From positions 124,001-188,000 of the forward strand of contig CAKORY010000001.1 of the NCBI GenBank assembly GCA_934101795.1: a stretch of 64,000 nt of DNA, given 5' to 3'. Source of the stretch: an uncultured Bacilli bacterium. Lineage in GTDB: Bacteria > Bacillota_I > Bacilli_A > RF39 > UBA660. Positions 49,976 through 56,527 of the stretch are shown piece after piece. A program made the translations under genes and the position numbers. Numbering within the stretch: position 1 is the first letter of the stretch; each line of letters opens with the position of its first letter. The notes below the pieces were generated by a model. That model had not been told where the DNA came from. It did no database searches and saw only the letters and a list, made by a program, of their open reading frames with translations.

Positions 49976-49998
49976 ACATTCTTTCTTTTCATAGTATA
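49976..49998 (+). promoter_or_regulatory. possible sporulation promoter (-10 CATAGTATA)
   Basis: CATAGTATA (49990-49998) matches the CATANNNTA -10 of sigma-E/sigma-K, just upstream of the Tyr/Pro-rich coat-like gene. The nearest AC is only 12 bases upstream, so the -35 does not fit and a sigma-A TATAAT (49995-50000) overlaps it. Confidence 0.3.
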
Positions 49999-50017
49999 AT
50001 AAAGAAAGGAGTCTTAT

Positions 50018-50233
50018 ATGTATCCAAATTATTATCAAAATCAAAATAGAGGTTTTATTGTTCCGTTTTTACTCGGAGGTTTAGCTGGAGGGGCGGCGGT
50101 TGGTTTTACTAGACCTAGACCAATTTATAATGTGGCACCAAATACCGGAGCTTATTATCCAAATCCTGGTATGCCATATTATAGTAGTTCTTATAGTTAT
50201 TATCAACCTATACCAAGGACATATTATTATTAA
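50018..50233 (+). CDS. Tyr/Pro/Gly-rich small protein, spore-coat-like
   Basis: 71 residues behind AAAGGAG. It starts MYPNYYQNQNRG, has a short hydrophobic Gly/Ala segment (~14-30, 'VPFLLGGLAGGAAVG'), then a Tyr/Pro/Asn-rich tail ending YYQPIPRTYYY. Sixteen or so Tyr in 71 residues is typical of cross-linked spore-coat peptides. A sigma-E/K-like -10 lies upstream. The assignment to the coat is inferred from composition only. Confidence 0.55.
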   Translation: MYPNYYQNQNRGFIVPFLLGGLAGGAAVGFTRPRPIYNVAPNTGAYYPNPGMPYYSSSYSYYQPIPRTYYY

Positions 50234-50253
50234 CCATACTTAGTATGGTTTTT
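50232..50253. terminator. bidirectional terminator
   Basis: AACCATAC (50232-50239), TTA loop, GTATGGTT (50243-50250), TTT. Serves the small coat-like gene and the convergent SEDS gene. Confidence 0.75.
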
Positions 50254-51334
50254 CTTTTGAATTAAATATTATTCCTAAAAAAATAAAATAGATAATAAGT
50301 GTTGAGCCACCATAACTTAAAAAAGGAAGAGGTATACCAATAATAGGTAATAGTCCTAGGTTCATACCAATATTTATTATTTGACTAAGGATAAATATAC
50401 TTATAAAACATGCTAGAAAGTACTTATTGGTACTTTTTTTCATAATAATAAATCTATTTATTAAATATATATCTAAACTTAAATAACAAAAAAGGATAAT
50501 AAAGCCTATAATATAGCCAAAATTAGTAATAGAAAAAGCAAATACAAAGTCGGTTGGAGCTTCAGGAATATAAATACGTATGTTATTTAAGAAAAGTGAA
50601 AAATTATTAGATGAACCTATACCAATTAAAGCATTTTCGAGTTGATAGCTTGACATTGTTTTAAATGTAATTATTCTTTCAACTCTATAAAAAAAACTAG
50701 TTCCAATTAAATTAATAAGTAAATCTTTATTAAATAAGTAAAGAAAAATAAATGTACAAATAAATAATGTTATTAGTATTATTCCGATGAAATACCAAAA
50801 TTTATGAATATTGCTAAGTATTACAATAGTAAATGCCATAACTAAAAAGAAAATAATAGCACCAGTATCAGGTTCTAAAAATACAAGTATTGAAGGAATT
50901 ATGATTAGTATAAAAATTTTTAATATAAATATAAATTCACTTTTTATGCCAGTATTTACAAAATTATTTAAAGTGTTGCTAAGCATTAAAGCAAGAGATA
51001 ATTTAGCCAGTTCACTAGGAGAAAAAGATAATCCTTTTATGGTAATCCATGCTCTAGCACCGTTTATAACTTTACCAAATATTAAAACATATATGAGAAG
51101 TAAAATAGATAAAATATAAATATATTTTGCATATTTAAAGATAAAACTAGTATTTATCTTTCTAAAAAGGAGAAGAATAATAATGCCTAAAATATACCAA
51201 ATTATTTGCTTTGTTAAATTATTATTATAAAGAGTACTTAAATATTTAGCGTTATACATGTTTAAAAAACTAATAACCATTATTATTAGTAAAGGAATAA
51301 AAAATAAAAATTTGCTATTTAATACTTTTTTCAT
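50240..51334 (-). CDS. SEDS-family glycosyltransferase (RodA/FtsW/SpoVE-type)
   Basis: 364 residues with about ten membrane helices. Family blocks: 'GKVINGARAWITIKGLSFSPSELAKLSLALML', 'IIPSILVFLEPDTGAIIFFL' (catalytic-type Asp in EPDxG) and 'LPFLSYGGSTLIIYFIFLGI'. SEDS proteins polymerise lipid II with a class B PBP. The 'GAxxWI...FSPSELAKL' loop fits RodA somewhat better than FtsW, but with sporulation genes around it SpoVE cannot be excluded; no PBP gene is adjacent. Confidence 0.9.
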   Translation of the reverse strand: MKKVLNSKFLFFIPLLIIMVISFLNMYNAKYLSTLYNNNLTKQIIWYILGIIILLLFRKINTSFIFKYAKYIYILSILLLIYVLIFGKVINGARAWITIKGLSFSPSELAKLSLALMLSNTLNNFVNTGIKSEFIFILKIFILIIIPSILVFLEPDTGAIIFFLVMAFTIVILSNIHKFWYFIGIILITLFICTFIFLYLFNKDLLINLIGTSFFYRVERIITFKTMSSYQLENALIGIGSSNNFSLFLNNIRIYIPEAPTDFVFAFSITNFGYIIGFIILFCYLSLDIYLINRFIIMKKSTNKYFLACFISIFILSQIINIGMNLGLLPIIGIPLPFLSYGGSTLIIYFIFLGIIFNSKEKPY

Positions 51335-51391
51335 AATTTTAGTATGTGTATTTTTAAGATATTTATCATAAAATATTGTAGAGGTGTTAAT

Positions 51392-51682
51392 ATGAACAAG
51401 TTACCTAATGTGTTTGCAAGTCCAATTAATAAGAAACTAAATAACTATCAAGATATTTATCGAAGTGATAGAGAAGTAAAATCATATAATCCTAAAGATA
51501 TAAATAAAAAAATTAATGAAATATTTGGATCACTTAATCATGTATATAAAAGTAAGGTAAGAATCACTATGGCTGATGGGGTAAAAGAAGAAGAAATTGT
51601 AGGTAAAACTAGTATAAACTTGCTTACTATAGATAATAAGCTTATTAAAATAACAGATATTTTAGATATAGAAAAAATATAA
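51392..51682 (+). CDS. small protein, unknown
   Basis: 96 residues from ATG 51392 (AGAGGTG site). 'MNKLPNVFASPINKKLNNYQDIYRSDREVKSYNPKDINKKINEIFGSLNHVYKSKVRITMADGVKEEEIVGKTSINLLTIDNKLIKITDI' is soluble, basic at the start and with a beta-rich second half. No signal peptide. It lies among coat candidates, and a spore role is possible but not shown. Confidence 0.6.
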   Translation: MNKLPNVFASPINKKLNNYQDIYRSDREVKSYNPKDINKKINEIFGSLNHVYKSKVRITMADGVKEEEIVGKTSINLLTIDNKLIKITDILDIEKI

Positions 51683-51683
51683 A

Positions 51684-51722
51684 AAAAAGTATATCTTAGA
51701 GAATTTCTTCGATATACTTTTT
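51684..51722. terminator. bidirectional terminator
   Basis: AAAAAGTATATC (51684-51695) pairs with GATATACTTTTT (51711-51722) across a 15-base loop. Separates convergent genes. Confidence 0.8.
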
Positions 51723-52013
51723 TAATTGTTTCGCATTTTTATCAAATATAATTTTTAATTGGTTATCTATTTCAACAATACCTTTGGCTCCGAGTTTTTG
51801 AATGCCATCTTTATTAGCTAAAGTCACATCTTTAAGAATTACTTTAAGTCTTGACATATTACACTCAGCATTAATAATATTATCTTTACCACCTAAATAA
51901 GTAATAAGTTTGTTAGCTTCTACTTTGAAGTCTCTTTTAGATAGTTTTACAATAACCATTGAAATAATTATTAGAATAATTGCTATTACAATATACTCAA
52001 TATATGTTTTCAT
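51696..52013 (-). CDS. membrane-anchored orphan PTS EIIB domain
   Basis: 105 residues. One membrane helix (~5-23) is joined to a glucose-type EIIB domain: 'ANKLITYLGGKDNIINAECNMSRLKVILKD' with the phosphorylatable Cys51 in 'AECNMSRL', then 'GIQKLGAKGIVEIDNQLKIIFDKNAKQL'. No EIIC or EIIA is adjacent, and the usual T after the Cys (CxTRL) is M-S. It may be a regulatory remnant or a partner for a distant permease rather than a transporter part. Confidence 0.8.
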   Translation of the reverse strand: MKTYIEYIVIAIILIIISMVIVKLSKRDFKVEANKLITYLGGKDNIINAECNMSRLKVILKDVTLANKDGIQKLGAKGIVEIDNQLKIIFDKNAKQLKKYIEEIL

Positions 52014-52073
52014 TTTTTATCACCATTATCATTTTATCATATTTTATAAAAAAGTAAAAGTAAAAAGCATACA

Positions 52074-52099
52074 CTTATTTTGATTATTTTCATAAATTA
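52074..52099 (+). promoter_or_regulatory. candidate sigma-K/sigma-E promoter of the CotY/Z-like gene
   Basis: CATAAATTA (52091-52099) fits CATANNNTA and an AC ends 16 bases upstream (52073-52074), the sigma-K arrangement. A second possible sigma-E -10, CATACACT, lies at 52069-52076. The gene begins at 52130. Confidence 0.45.
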
Positions 52100-52129
52100 T
52101 TAGTGAATTAGATGAAAGGGTGAAAGTTT

Positions 52130-52570
52130 ATGAATAGAGAAAGTAAATCTTCAGAAGGCAACTGCATTAATGAAATACTATGTGTTATTTTAGTTCTTCA
52201 AGAAAATGCATGTCCAGATAATTGCTTACAAACTTGCGATAGACCAGTACTTGGTGGGGGAAGCAATTGTCTTGTATGTAACACTAGACCTGTAATGCTT
52301 TATACTTGCTCAGGTAATGGTACTCCATGGAGTATGCCAACAACTAAAGATTCTACAGCTACATGTACAGGAAGTACTGCCACTTGTTCAAATGTTTTCA
52401 GAGTAGAAAAAATAGAAGGTAATTGTTGCACATTCCGTGTTTTAGCGGATAATACTGATGAAACTAGTGTTTATCCATATGTTGCTACAAATGTTTTCTT
52501 TACAATGGATTGCGATTGTCTATGTTGCATTAGATGCTTATCAGATACATATGTAGATTGTCTTTGCTAA
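52130..52570 (+). CDS. CotY/CotZ-like cysteine-rich spore coat protein
   Basis: 146 residues with 19 cysteines. 'GNCINEILCVILVLQENACPDNCLQTCDRPVLGG' at the N-terminus and 'FFTMDCDCLCCIRCLSDTYVDCLC' at the C-terminus match the CotY/CotZ (ExsY) family that self-assembles into a disulfide-linked lattice on spores. No signal peptide, as expected for coat proteins deposited from the mother cell. A sigma-K/E-like promoter and a GAAAGGGTG site lie upstream. Confidence 0.85.
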   Translation: MNRESKSSEGNCINEILCVILVLQENACPDNCLQTCDRPVLGGGSNCLVCNTRPVMLYTCSGNGTPWSMPTTKDSTATCTGSTATCSNVFRVEKIEGNCCTFRVLADNTDETSVYPYVATNVFFTMDCDCLCCIRCLSDTYVDCLC

Positions 52571-52585
52571 AATATAGCCAAAATA

Positions 52586-52612
52586 AAAAAGCACGTTTTG
52601 TGCTTTTTATTT
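52586..52612. terminator. bidirectional terminator
   Basis: AAAAAGCAC (52586-52594), loop GTTTT, GTGCTTTTT (52600-52608), extending into ATTTT. Overlaps the stop of the convergent prsA gene. Confidence 0.8.
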
Positions 52613-53638
52613 TGTTTTAGAACTTGCAATAGATGCTAGTGCATTTTGTATGTAATTAGAATATTGTTTCTTAATTTCATCATCTTGGATTTCCATGCCA
52701 TATTCTTTTCTATAATGTTGAAGGGCATTAAGTCCAACTGATGAAGAATTATTTTTAACATATTCATTTGCAAGTGTTTTAAGAATGCTATCTTTTAATT
52801 TTTCTAAAGTTTCTTTTTCATAACTTTTTGTTTTAAGTATTACATGGTATCCAAGTTCTGTTGTTATAACAGATGTAGAATATTGTCCATCTTTTAATTT
52901 AGATGCAGCACTAATTAATTCATCATAGCTTGTACTTAGTGTACCATAATTGATTTTACCTAAAGCACCACCTTTATTCTTAGTATCATCATCTTTAGAA
53001 TATTCTTTAGCAAGTTTAGTAAATACTTCAGTTGTATCTTCTTTATTTTTCTTTGCTGTATTTAATTTTTCAATTATTTCATTTACAGTCTTTTTAGCTT
53101 TTTCTTCAGCAGCTTTCTTTTCATCATCTTTTGCACCATCTTTAACATCAGATGTTATAAGAATATGACTTACTTCCATATCTCCGATAGATTTGTTTTT
53201 GTAATAATCTTCGATTTCTTTGTCAGTTATTTTAGTTTTAGCATATTCTTCGATAGCATGACTTTGCATGTATGATAAATAGTAATAATCTTGGAATGCT
53301 TCGATTGTTTGATAATTTGTTTGACTTTGAATAGCAGCAAGTAATTTATCTTTACCATCATATTGTGTTACTAATGCATTGATTGTTGCTTCAGCATTAC
53401 TTTTAGCAGTATCAACATAATCTTTAAATTCTTCTTCAAGAATATGAGTATCTATCATAGTGATTAACGCATTAAGTCCCATACCATCTTTTAATTTAGT
53501 ATAAAAGTCATCAACACTTATTTTTGTACCATTTTTAAAACTAACGATAGCTTCCTTTCCATTTTCTAATTTTGGCACTTTGCCACAGCCACTTGCAAGT
53601 AGCATGATTGCACATAATGCAACTAATTTTTTCTTCAT
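52607..53638 (-). CDS. prsA: PrsA-like foldase lipoprotein (parvulin)
   Basis: 343 residues. Lipoprotein signal with lipobox LASGC (Cys18). SurA/PrsA N-terminal helical region, then a parvulin peptidyl-prolyl isomerase domain: 'MEVSHILITSDVKDG', 'LAKEYSKDDDTKNKGGALGKINYG', 'ISAASKLKDGQYSTSVITTELGYHVILKTKSY'. An insertion of Lys/Glu-rich sequence lies within the PPIase domain. It helps fold exported proteins at the membrane surface. GGAGAG precedes ATG 53638. LspA encoded at 21458 would process it. Confidence 0.92.
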   Translation of the reverse strand: MKKKLVALCAIMLLASGCGKVPKLENGKEAIVSFKNGTKISVDDFYTKLKDGMGLNALITMIDTHILEEEFKDYVDTAKSNAEATINALVTQYDGKDKLLAAIQSQTNYQTIEAFQDYYYLSYMQSHAIEEYAKTKITDKEIEDYYKNKSIGDMEVSHILITSDVKDGAKDDEKKAAEEKAKKTVNEIIEKLNTAKKNKEDTTEVFTKLAKEYSKDDDTKNKGGALGKINYGTLSTSYDELISAASKLKDGQYSTSVITTELGYHVILKTKSYEKETLEKLKDSILKTLANEYVKNNSSSVGLNALQHYRKEYGMEIQDDEIKKQYSNYIQNALASIASSKTK

Positions 53639-53712
53639 ATTATCTCTCCTTATAGAGGTATTATAACAATTATTTTTACATTTTACAATGTTTTTAAGCT
53701 TTTTTTGCCCTC

Positions 53713-53739
53713 ACACAATGAAAAATATACCATAGAATA
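53713..53739 (+). promoter_or_regulatory. candidate sigma-K/sigma-E promoter for YjcZ-like peptides
   Basis: CATAGAATA (53731-53739) fits CATANNNTA, with AC (53713-53714) exactly 16 bases upstream. It is followed by the two small hydrophobic peptides at 53774 and 53890. Confidence 0.5.
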
Positions 53740-53773
53740 CTAGTGAAAAGACAAAATAAAGGAGGAAAGTTTT

Positions 53774-53860
53774 ATGAATCATTGTGGAAATGGCCTTGGT
53801 GCTGCTATAATTTTAGTATTATTTATTCTTTTAATAATCATAGTAGGGGCTTTTATTTAA
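53774..53860 (+). CDS. YjcZ-like sporulation peptide, 28 aa
   Basis: Read directly from the sequence: MNHCGNGLGAAIILVLFILL and a further eight residues ending VGAFI. AAAGGAGG lies 8 bases upstream. The pattern of a Gly-rich N-terminus and 'LVLFILLIIIVGA' hydrophobic helix is that of the YjcZ family of small sporulation membrane peptides. It is the first of two such genes in one operon with a sigma-K/E-like promoter. Confidence 0.75.
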   Translation: MNHCGNGLGAAIILVLFILLIIIVGAFI

Positions 53861-53889
53861 AGTTTTAAATATATAAAGGGAGGTTAATT

Positions 53890-54012
53890 ATGAGTTGCTG
53901 TAAAAAAGATTGCGATTCTACTTCAGGAAATAACTTTACAGCTAGTTATGCATTTATAGTTTTAATACTATTTATCTTGCTTGCTATAATCTGGGGCGGA
54001 GCATTCTATTAA
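53890..54012 (+). CDS. YjcZ-like sporulation peptide, 40 aa
   Basis: MSCCKKDCDSTSGNNFTASY followed by a hydrophobic 'AFIVLILFILLAIIWGGAFY'. Strong AGGGAGG site. It is related to the 28-aa peptide 30 bases upstream, with a Cys-rich head (CC, DC) instead of HC. Followed at once by a terminator. Likely a spore-associated membrane peptide by family resemblance. Confidence 0.75.
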   Translation: MSCCKKDCDSTSGNNFTASYAFIVLILFILLAIIWGGAFY

Positions 54013-54035
54013 AAAGAGGGAAACCTCTTTTTTTT
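54012..54035 (+). terminator. terminator of the YjcZ-like operon
   Basis: AAAAGAGG (54012-54019), GAAA loop, CCTCTTTT (54024-54031), then further T. Confidence 0.85.
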
Positions 54036-54053
54036 GAAGTTACTAAAAAAGTG

Positions 54054-54082
54054 TTGATATTTATATAAAATTTGGATATAAT
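54054..54082 (+). promoter_or_regulatory. promoter of antisense RNA, copy 1
   Basis: TTGATA (54054-54059), 17-base spacer, TATAAT (54077-54082): a near-consensus promoter reading toward the toxin gene. The same promoter is at 55178-55206. Confidence 0.85.
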
Positions 54083-54088
54083 GTAAAT

Positions 54089-54157
54089 GTAAGGTTACCC
54101 AAGAAAGCGGGTAGCGCCTACATTTTTGAGACACTACACCTAAAGTAGTGTCTTTGC
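54089..54157 (+). ncRNA. candidate antitoxin RNA, copy 1
   Basis: A ~65-70-nt RNA would run from about 54089 to the hairpin GACACTAC (54130-54137) / GTAGTGTC (54145-54152) and T3. Near its 5' end GTTACCC-aagaaagc-GGGTAGC can fold, competing with GTAG-CGC-CTAC. It is antisense to the 3' end of the toxin transcript. No ORF with a ribosome site lies in it. Confidence 0.6.
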
Positions 54158-54235
54158 TCATATAAGTTTAAGTATTACAACTATTAATAAGAGTATAATT
54201 ACTAGAAGTGTTTCATTTTTATTTTCTTCGTTCAT
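54158..54235 (-). CDS. small hydrophobic toxin-like peptide, 25 aa, copy 1
   Basis: On the minus strand ATG at 54235 opens MNEENKNETLLVIILLLIVV followed by ILKLI and a TGA stop. A charged head and one membrane helix are the hallmark of type I toxins. AAGGTGAT lies 5 bases upstream of the ATG, and a second purine-rich site GGGGGGAGAAAGG lies ~20 bases further up, conserved in copy 2. Copy 2 shares T-L-L-V-I-I-L-L-L and K-L. I do not recognise the sequence as a named toxin family. Confidence 0.65.
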   Translation of the reverse strand: MNEENKNETLLVIILLLIVVILKLI

Positions 54236-54339
54236 AACACATCACCTTAGTCCTTTCTCCCCCCTGATTAAAAATAACCTGGAATAGAGTTCAACCAAAA
54301 TGAAGGTAGGCACTACCACTTTTCGGGTAACAGTATGCT

Positions 54340-54367
54340 ATTATACATATAATTTTTTGTTTGTAAA
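54340..54367 (-). promoter_or_regulatory. toxin promoter, copy 1
   Basis: On the minus strand TTTACA (54367-54362), 16 bases, TATAAT (54345-54340). The transcript's 5' end GTTACCC-gaaaagt-GGTAGTGCCTACC closely resembles the 5' end of the convergent antisense RNA. Confidence 0.75.
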
Positions 54368-54380
54368 TAGCGATGACAAA

Positions 54381-54401
54381 ACATGTCATAAATTGACATG
54401 T
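54381..54401. promoter_or_regulatory. palindrome upstream of the toxin promoter
   Basis: ACATGTCA (54381-54388), TAAAT, TGACATGT (54394-54401): a perfect 8-bp inverted repeat 14 bases upstream of the toxin -35, kept in copy 2 with one change (55519-55539). A possible operator. Confidence 0.5.
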
Positions 54402-54555
54402 GAAAATGTGGCTTTTATGTGATTTATGAAAAAAATAAAAAAAATGGTAATATTTTATAAAAAAATTAACACTTGTGAACTTACCATAATGAAAAAGTAA
54501 GTTCTCTTTTTATATTGTAGTTATTGTGTTATAATTTATGTTAGGAAGTGTTGCT

Positions 54556-55167
54556 ATGATAACTAAGAATAAAGTAATAGAAACTATTTATAAAAGTGCT
54601 ATGTTAGAAGGAATAAAAGTAAAGTATGAAGAAATTTTACTATTTTTTGATAATGTAAATACGGGCAATATCCATAGATGATATGCTAAAATTAAAAGGA
54701 TTAAAAGATGCTTGGGAGTTTGTTTTAAATACTGTAGATGAAGAATAACAATTGATTATATCAAAAAAATACATTTTGAAATTTGTAAAGGACAAGGCGT
54801 TGTACCATTAGGTGAGTTTAGAGACAAAGGTGTTGGAATAACAGGAACAAATTATAGACCGAAGTTACCTAGAGAATGTAATTATGATGATGAATTAAAA
54901 AATATAATGAATATAGATAGTGTTATAGATAGATGTATAACATTGTTTTTATGGATACAAAGAAGCCAAATGTTTTTAGATGGTAACAAAAGAGTTGCTA
55001 ATCTGGTAGCTAATAAGGAAATGATAAAAAATGGCATGGGAATACTTGCTGTTCCAGTGAAAAAAATAGGTGAATATTTTACTTTACTAATAAATTTTTA
55101 TGAAACCAATGATTATACAGAAATTAAAAAATGGATTTATGAAAATTGTATAGATGGATTAAATTAG
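54556..55167 (+). pseudogene. broken Fic/Doc-family gene
   Basis: ATG 54556 opens 'MITKNKVIETIYKSAMLEGIKVKYEEILLFFDNVNTG', which stops at 54681. After a frameshift near 54670 the frame continues 'ISIDDMLKLKGLKDAWEFVLNTVDEE' to a TAA near 54748. A one-base loss there shifts to the third frame, which runs to 55167 and contains the Fic core 'SQMFLDGNKRVANLVANKEMIKNGMGILAVP'. Correcting the two shifts yields a single ~200-residue Fic protein. The catalytic His of HxFx(D/E)GN is Gln here, as in some Firmicutes Fic homologues. It lies exactly between the two toxin modules. Confidence 0.8.
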
Positions 55168-55212
55168 ATGAAAAGTATTGATATTTATATAAAATTTGGA
55201 TATAATGTAAAT

Positions 55213-55297
55213 GTAAGGTTACCCGAGAAAGCGGGTAGTGCCTACAATATTTTTGGTTTTTTGAAGGGCACTACACCTAATGGCTAGTGTCCTTCAT
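55213..55297 (+). ncRNA. candidate antitoxin RNA, copy 2
   Basis: Promoter TTGATA (55178-55183)-N17-TATAAT (55201-55206) gives an RNA from about 55213 to the hairpin GAAGGGCACTA (55263-55273) / TAGTGTCCTTC (55285-55295), one G-U pair, followed by ATTTA. The hairpin sequence differs from copy 1 but the structure and place next to the toxin stop codon are retained. Confidence 0.6.
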
Positions 55298-55378
55298 TTA
55301 TACTAATTTAATAATAATTAATAGCAATAAAAGAATTATTACTAAAAGAGTGTTGTTATCACTAAACTCTTCTTTCAT
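55298..55378 (-). CDS. small hydrophobic toxin-like peptide, 26 aa, copy 2
   Basis: ATG 55378 opens MKEEFSDNNTLLVIILLLLL followed by IIIKLV and TAA. It keeps the charged head, the TLLVIILLL core and the K-L-[IV] end of copy 1, although the surrounding nucleotides differ; this selective retention supports translation. GGTGG lies upstream, and the conserved purine-rich GGGGGAGAAAGG further up. Promoter on the minus strand: TTTACA (55505-55500)-N16-TATAAT (55483-55478). Confidence 0.65.
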   Translation of the reverse strand: MKEEFSDNNTLLVIILLLLLIIIKLV

Positions 55379-55630
55379 ATACTTACCACCAGCCCTTTCT
55401 CCCCCTGAGTTTAACCTCGGAAAAGTTCCGAACCGAATAGAAAGTAGGCACTACCACTTTTCGGGTAACAGTATGCTATTATACATGTAATTTTTTGCTT
55501 GTAAATAGCGATGACAAAACATGTCATAAATCGACATGTGAATATGTGGCTTTCAAGAAATTAAAACTAAATTATATCTTTATTTTCATATTAATTTGTT
55601 ATATAATTCTTGTTAAGAAATGAGGTTAAT

Positions 55631-56527
55631 ATGTTAAAGTTAGAAAATGTTAGAAAAACATATGGAAGTCTAGTTGCTGTAGATGATTTATCTTTTACAG
55701 TTAAAGATGGTAAAATTTTTGGACTTCTTGGTGAAAATGGGGCAGGTAAAACTACAACATTTAGAATGATAATGGGACTTTTAGAACCTGACAAAGGAAC
55801 AATAACTTTAGATGGTAAAAAAATCGATTATAAAGAGACTGATAAAATCGGTTTTGTTACAGAAGAAAGAAGTTTACTTACTAAGCTTACTGTTTATGAA
55901 ATGATTGAGTTTTATGGTACTTTGAAAGGTATGAATAAAGAGAAAATAGATAAAAAACTTGATTATTGGTTAGATAGATTTGAAATAAAGAATTATAAAT
56001 TCAAAAAAATAAAAGAACTTTCTAAAGGTAATCAACAAAAAATACAATTTATATCTGCAGTTATAAATGAACCTAAATTACTTATATTAGATGAACCATT
56101 TACAGGTTTAGATCCAATAAATGTTGGACTTTTAAAAGATGCTGTTAAGGATTTACAAAAAGATGGTTGTTCAATTATATTTTCATCACATCAAATGGAA
56201 TACATCGAAGACTTTTGCGAAGAACTAATTATTTTAGTTCATGGTAAAGCGGTTATAAATGGTAATTTAAATGAAATAAAAAAAAATTATGCTAAAAAGA
56301 ATATTCAAATAAAAGGTGATAATATTCCTGTTGAAAAACTAGAAAAAATAAATGGAGTAGATAGCATTGAAGAAAAAGCAAATGAATATGTTGTACACAT
56401 TAAAGATGCTAGTGTATCAAAAAAGGTATTTGATGTTATTAAAAACACTAATATAACAAAGTATGTTGTGGCAGATGCTAGTTTAAATGAAATATTTATT
56501 CATTATGTCGGAGGTAAAAATGAATAG
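55631..56527 (+). CDS. ABC transporter ATP-binding protein (NatA/YhaQ-like)
   Basis: 298 residues from ATG 55631 (TGAGGT site). Walker A 'GLLGENGAGKTTTFRMIMGLL', Q-loop region 'IGFVTEERSLLTKLTVYEMIEF', signature 'ELSKGNQQKIQFISAVI', Walker B 'LLILDEPFTGLDP' and H-loop 'IIFSSHQMEYIE' are intact. The C-terminal ~80 residues are the extension typical of NatA/YhaQ exporters. Overlaps the permease gene by 8 bases. The pair probably exports sodium or a toxic compound; substrate not shown. Confidence 0.93.
   Translation: MLKLENVRKTYGSLVAVDDLSFTVKDGKIFGLLGENGAGKTTTFRMIMGLLEPDKGTITLDGKKIDYKETDKIGFVTEERSLLTKLTVYEMIEFYGTLKGMNKEKIDKKLDYWLDRFEIKNYKFKKIKELSKGNQQKIQFISAVINEPKLLILDEPFTGLDPINVGLLKDAVKDLQKDGCSIIFSSHQMEYIEDFCEELIILVHGKAVINGNLNEIKKNYAKKNIQIKGDNIPVEKLEKINGVDSIEEKANEYVVHIKDASVSKKVFDVIKNTNITKYVVADASLNEIFIHYVGGKNE

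Larger units (their letters stand above)
54054..54415. repeat. duplicated toxin/antisense module, copy 1
   Basis: Matches 55178-55553. The first 47 bases are identical in both copies and the last ~90 differ by only a few bases; the toxin-coding centre is diverged. Contains two convergent promoters, similar 5' transcript ends, a terminator hairpin and a 25-aa hydrophobic ORF. Confidence 0.85.
55178..55553. repeat. duplicated toxin/antisense module, copy 2
   Basis: Second copy of 54054-54415, same orientation, starting 11 bases after the Fic remnant. All promoter, hairpin and palindrome elements are preserved; the peptide coding part differs. Confidence 0.85.

Noticed and set aside
54089..54157. 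A tRNA-like or SRP-like RNA, because of stable hairpins and CCTAC ends
   Set aside because: No cloverleaf, no TTCGA arm and no SRP Alu/S-domain motif; the length and promoter-terminator layout fit an antisense RNA.
54054..54415. The duplicated module as a MITE or miniature insertion element, because its ends form an inverted repeat
   Set aside because: The inverted repeats lie inside the promoters rather than at the duplicated borders, no target-site duplication was seen, and the centre encodes a conserved peptide. The toxin/antisense reading explains more. Mobility is not excluded.
54477..54510. Hairpin GAACTTAC/GTAAGTTC followed by a T-rich run, as a terminator
   Set aside because: It has no clear upstream gene on the plus strand to terminate; kept only as an unassigned structure before the Fic remnant.
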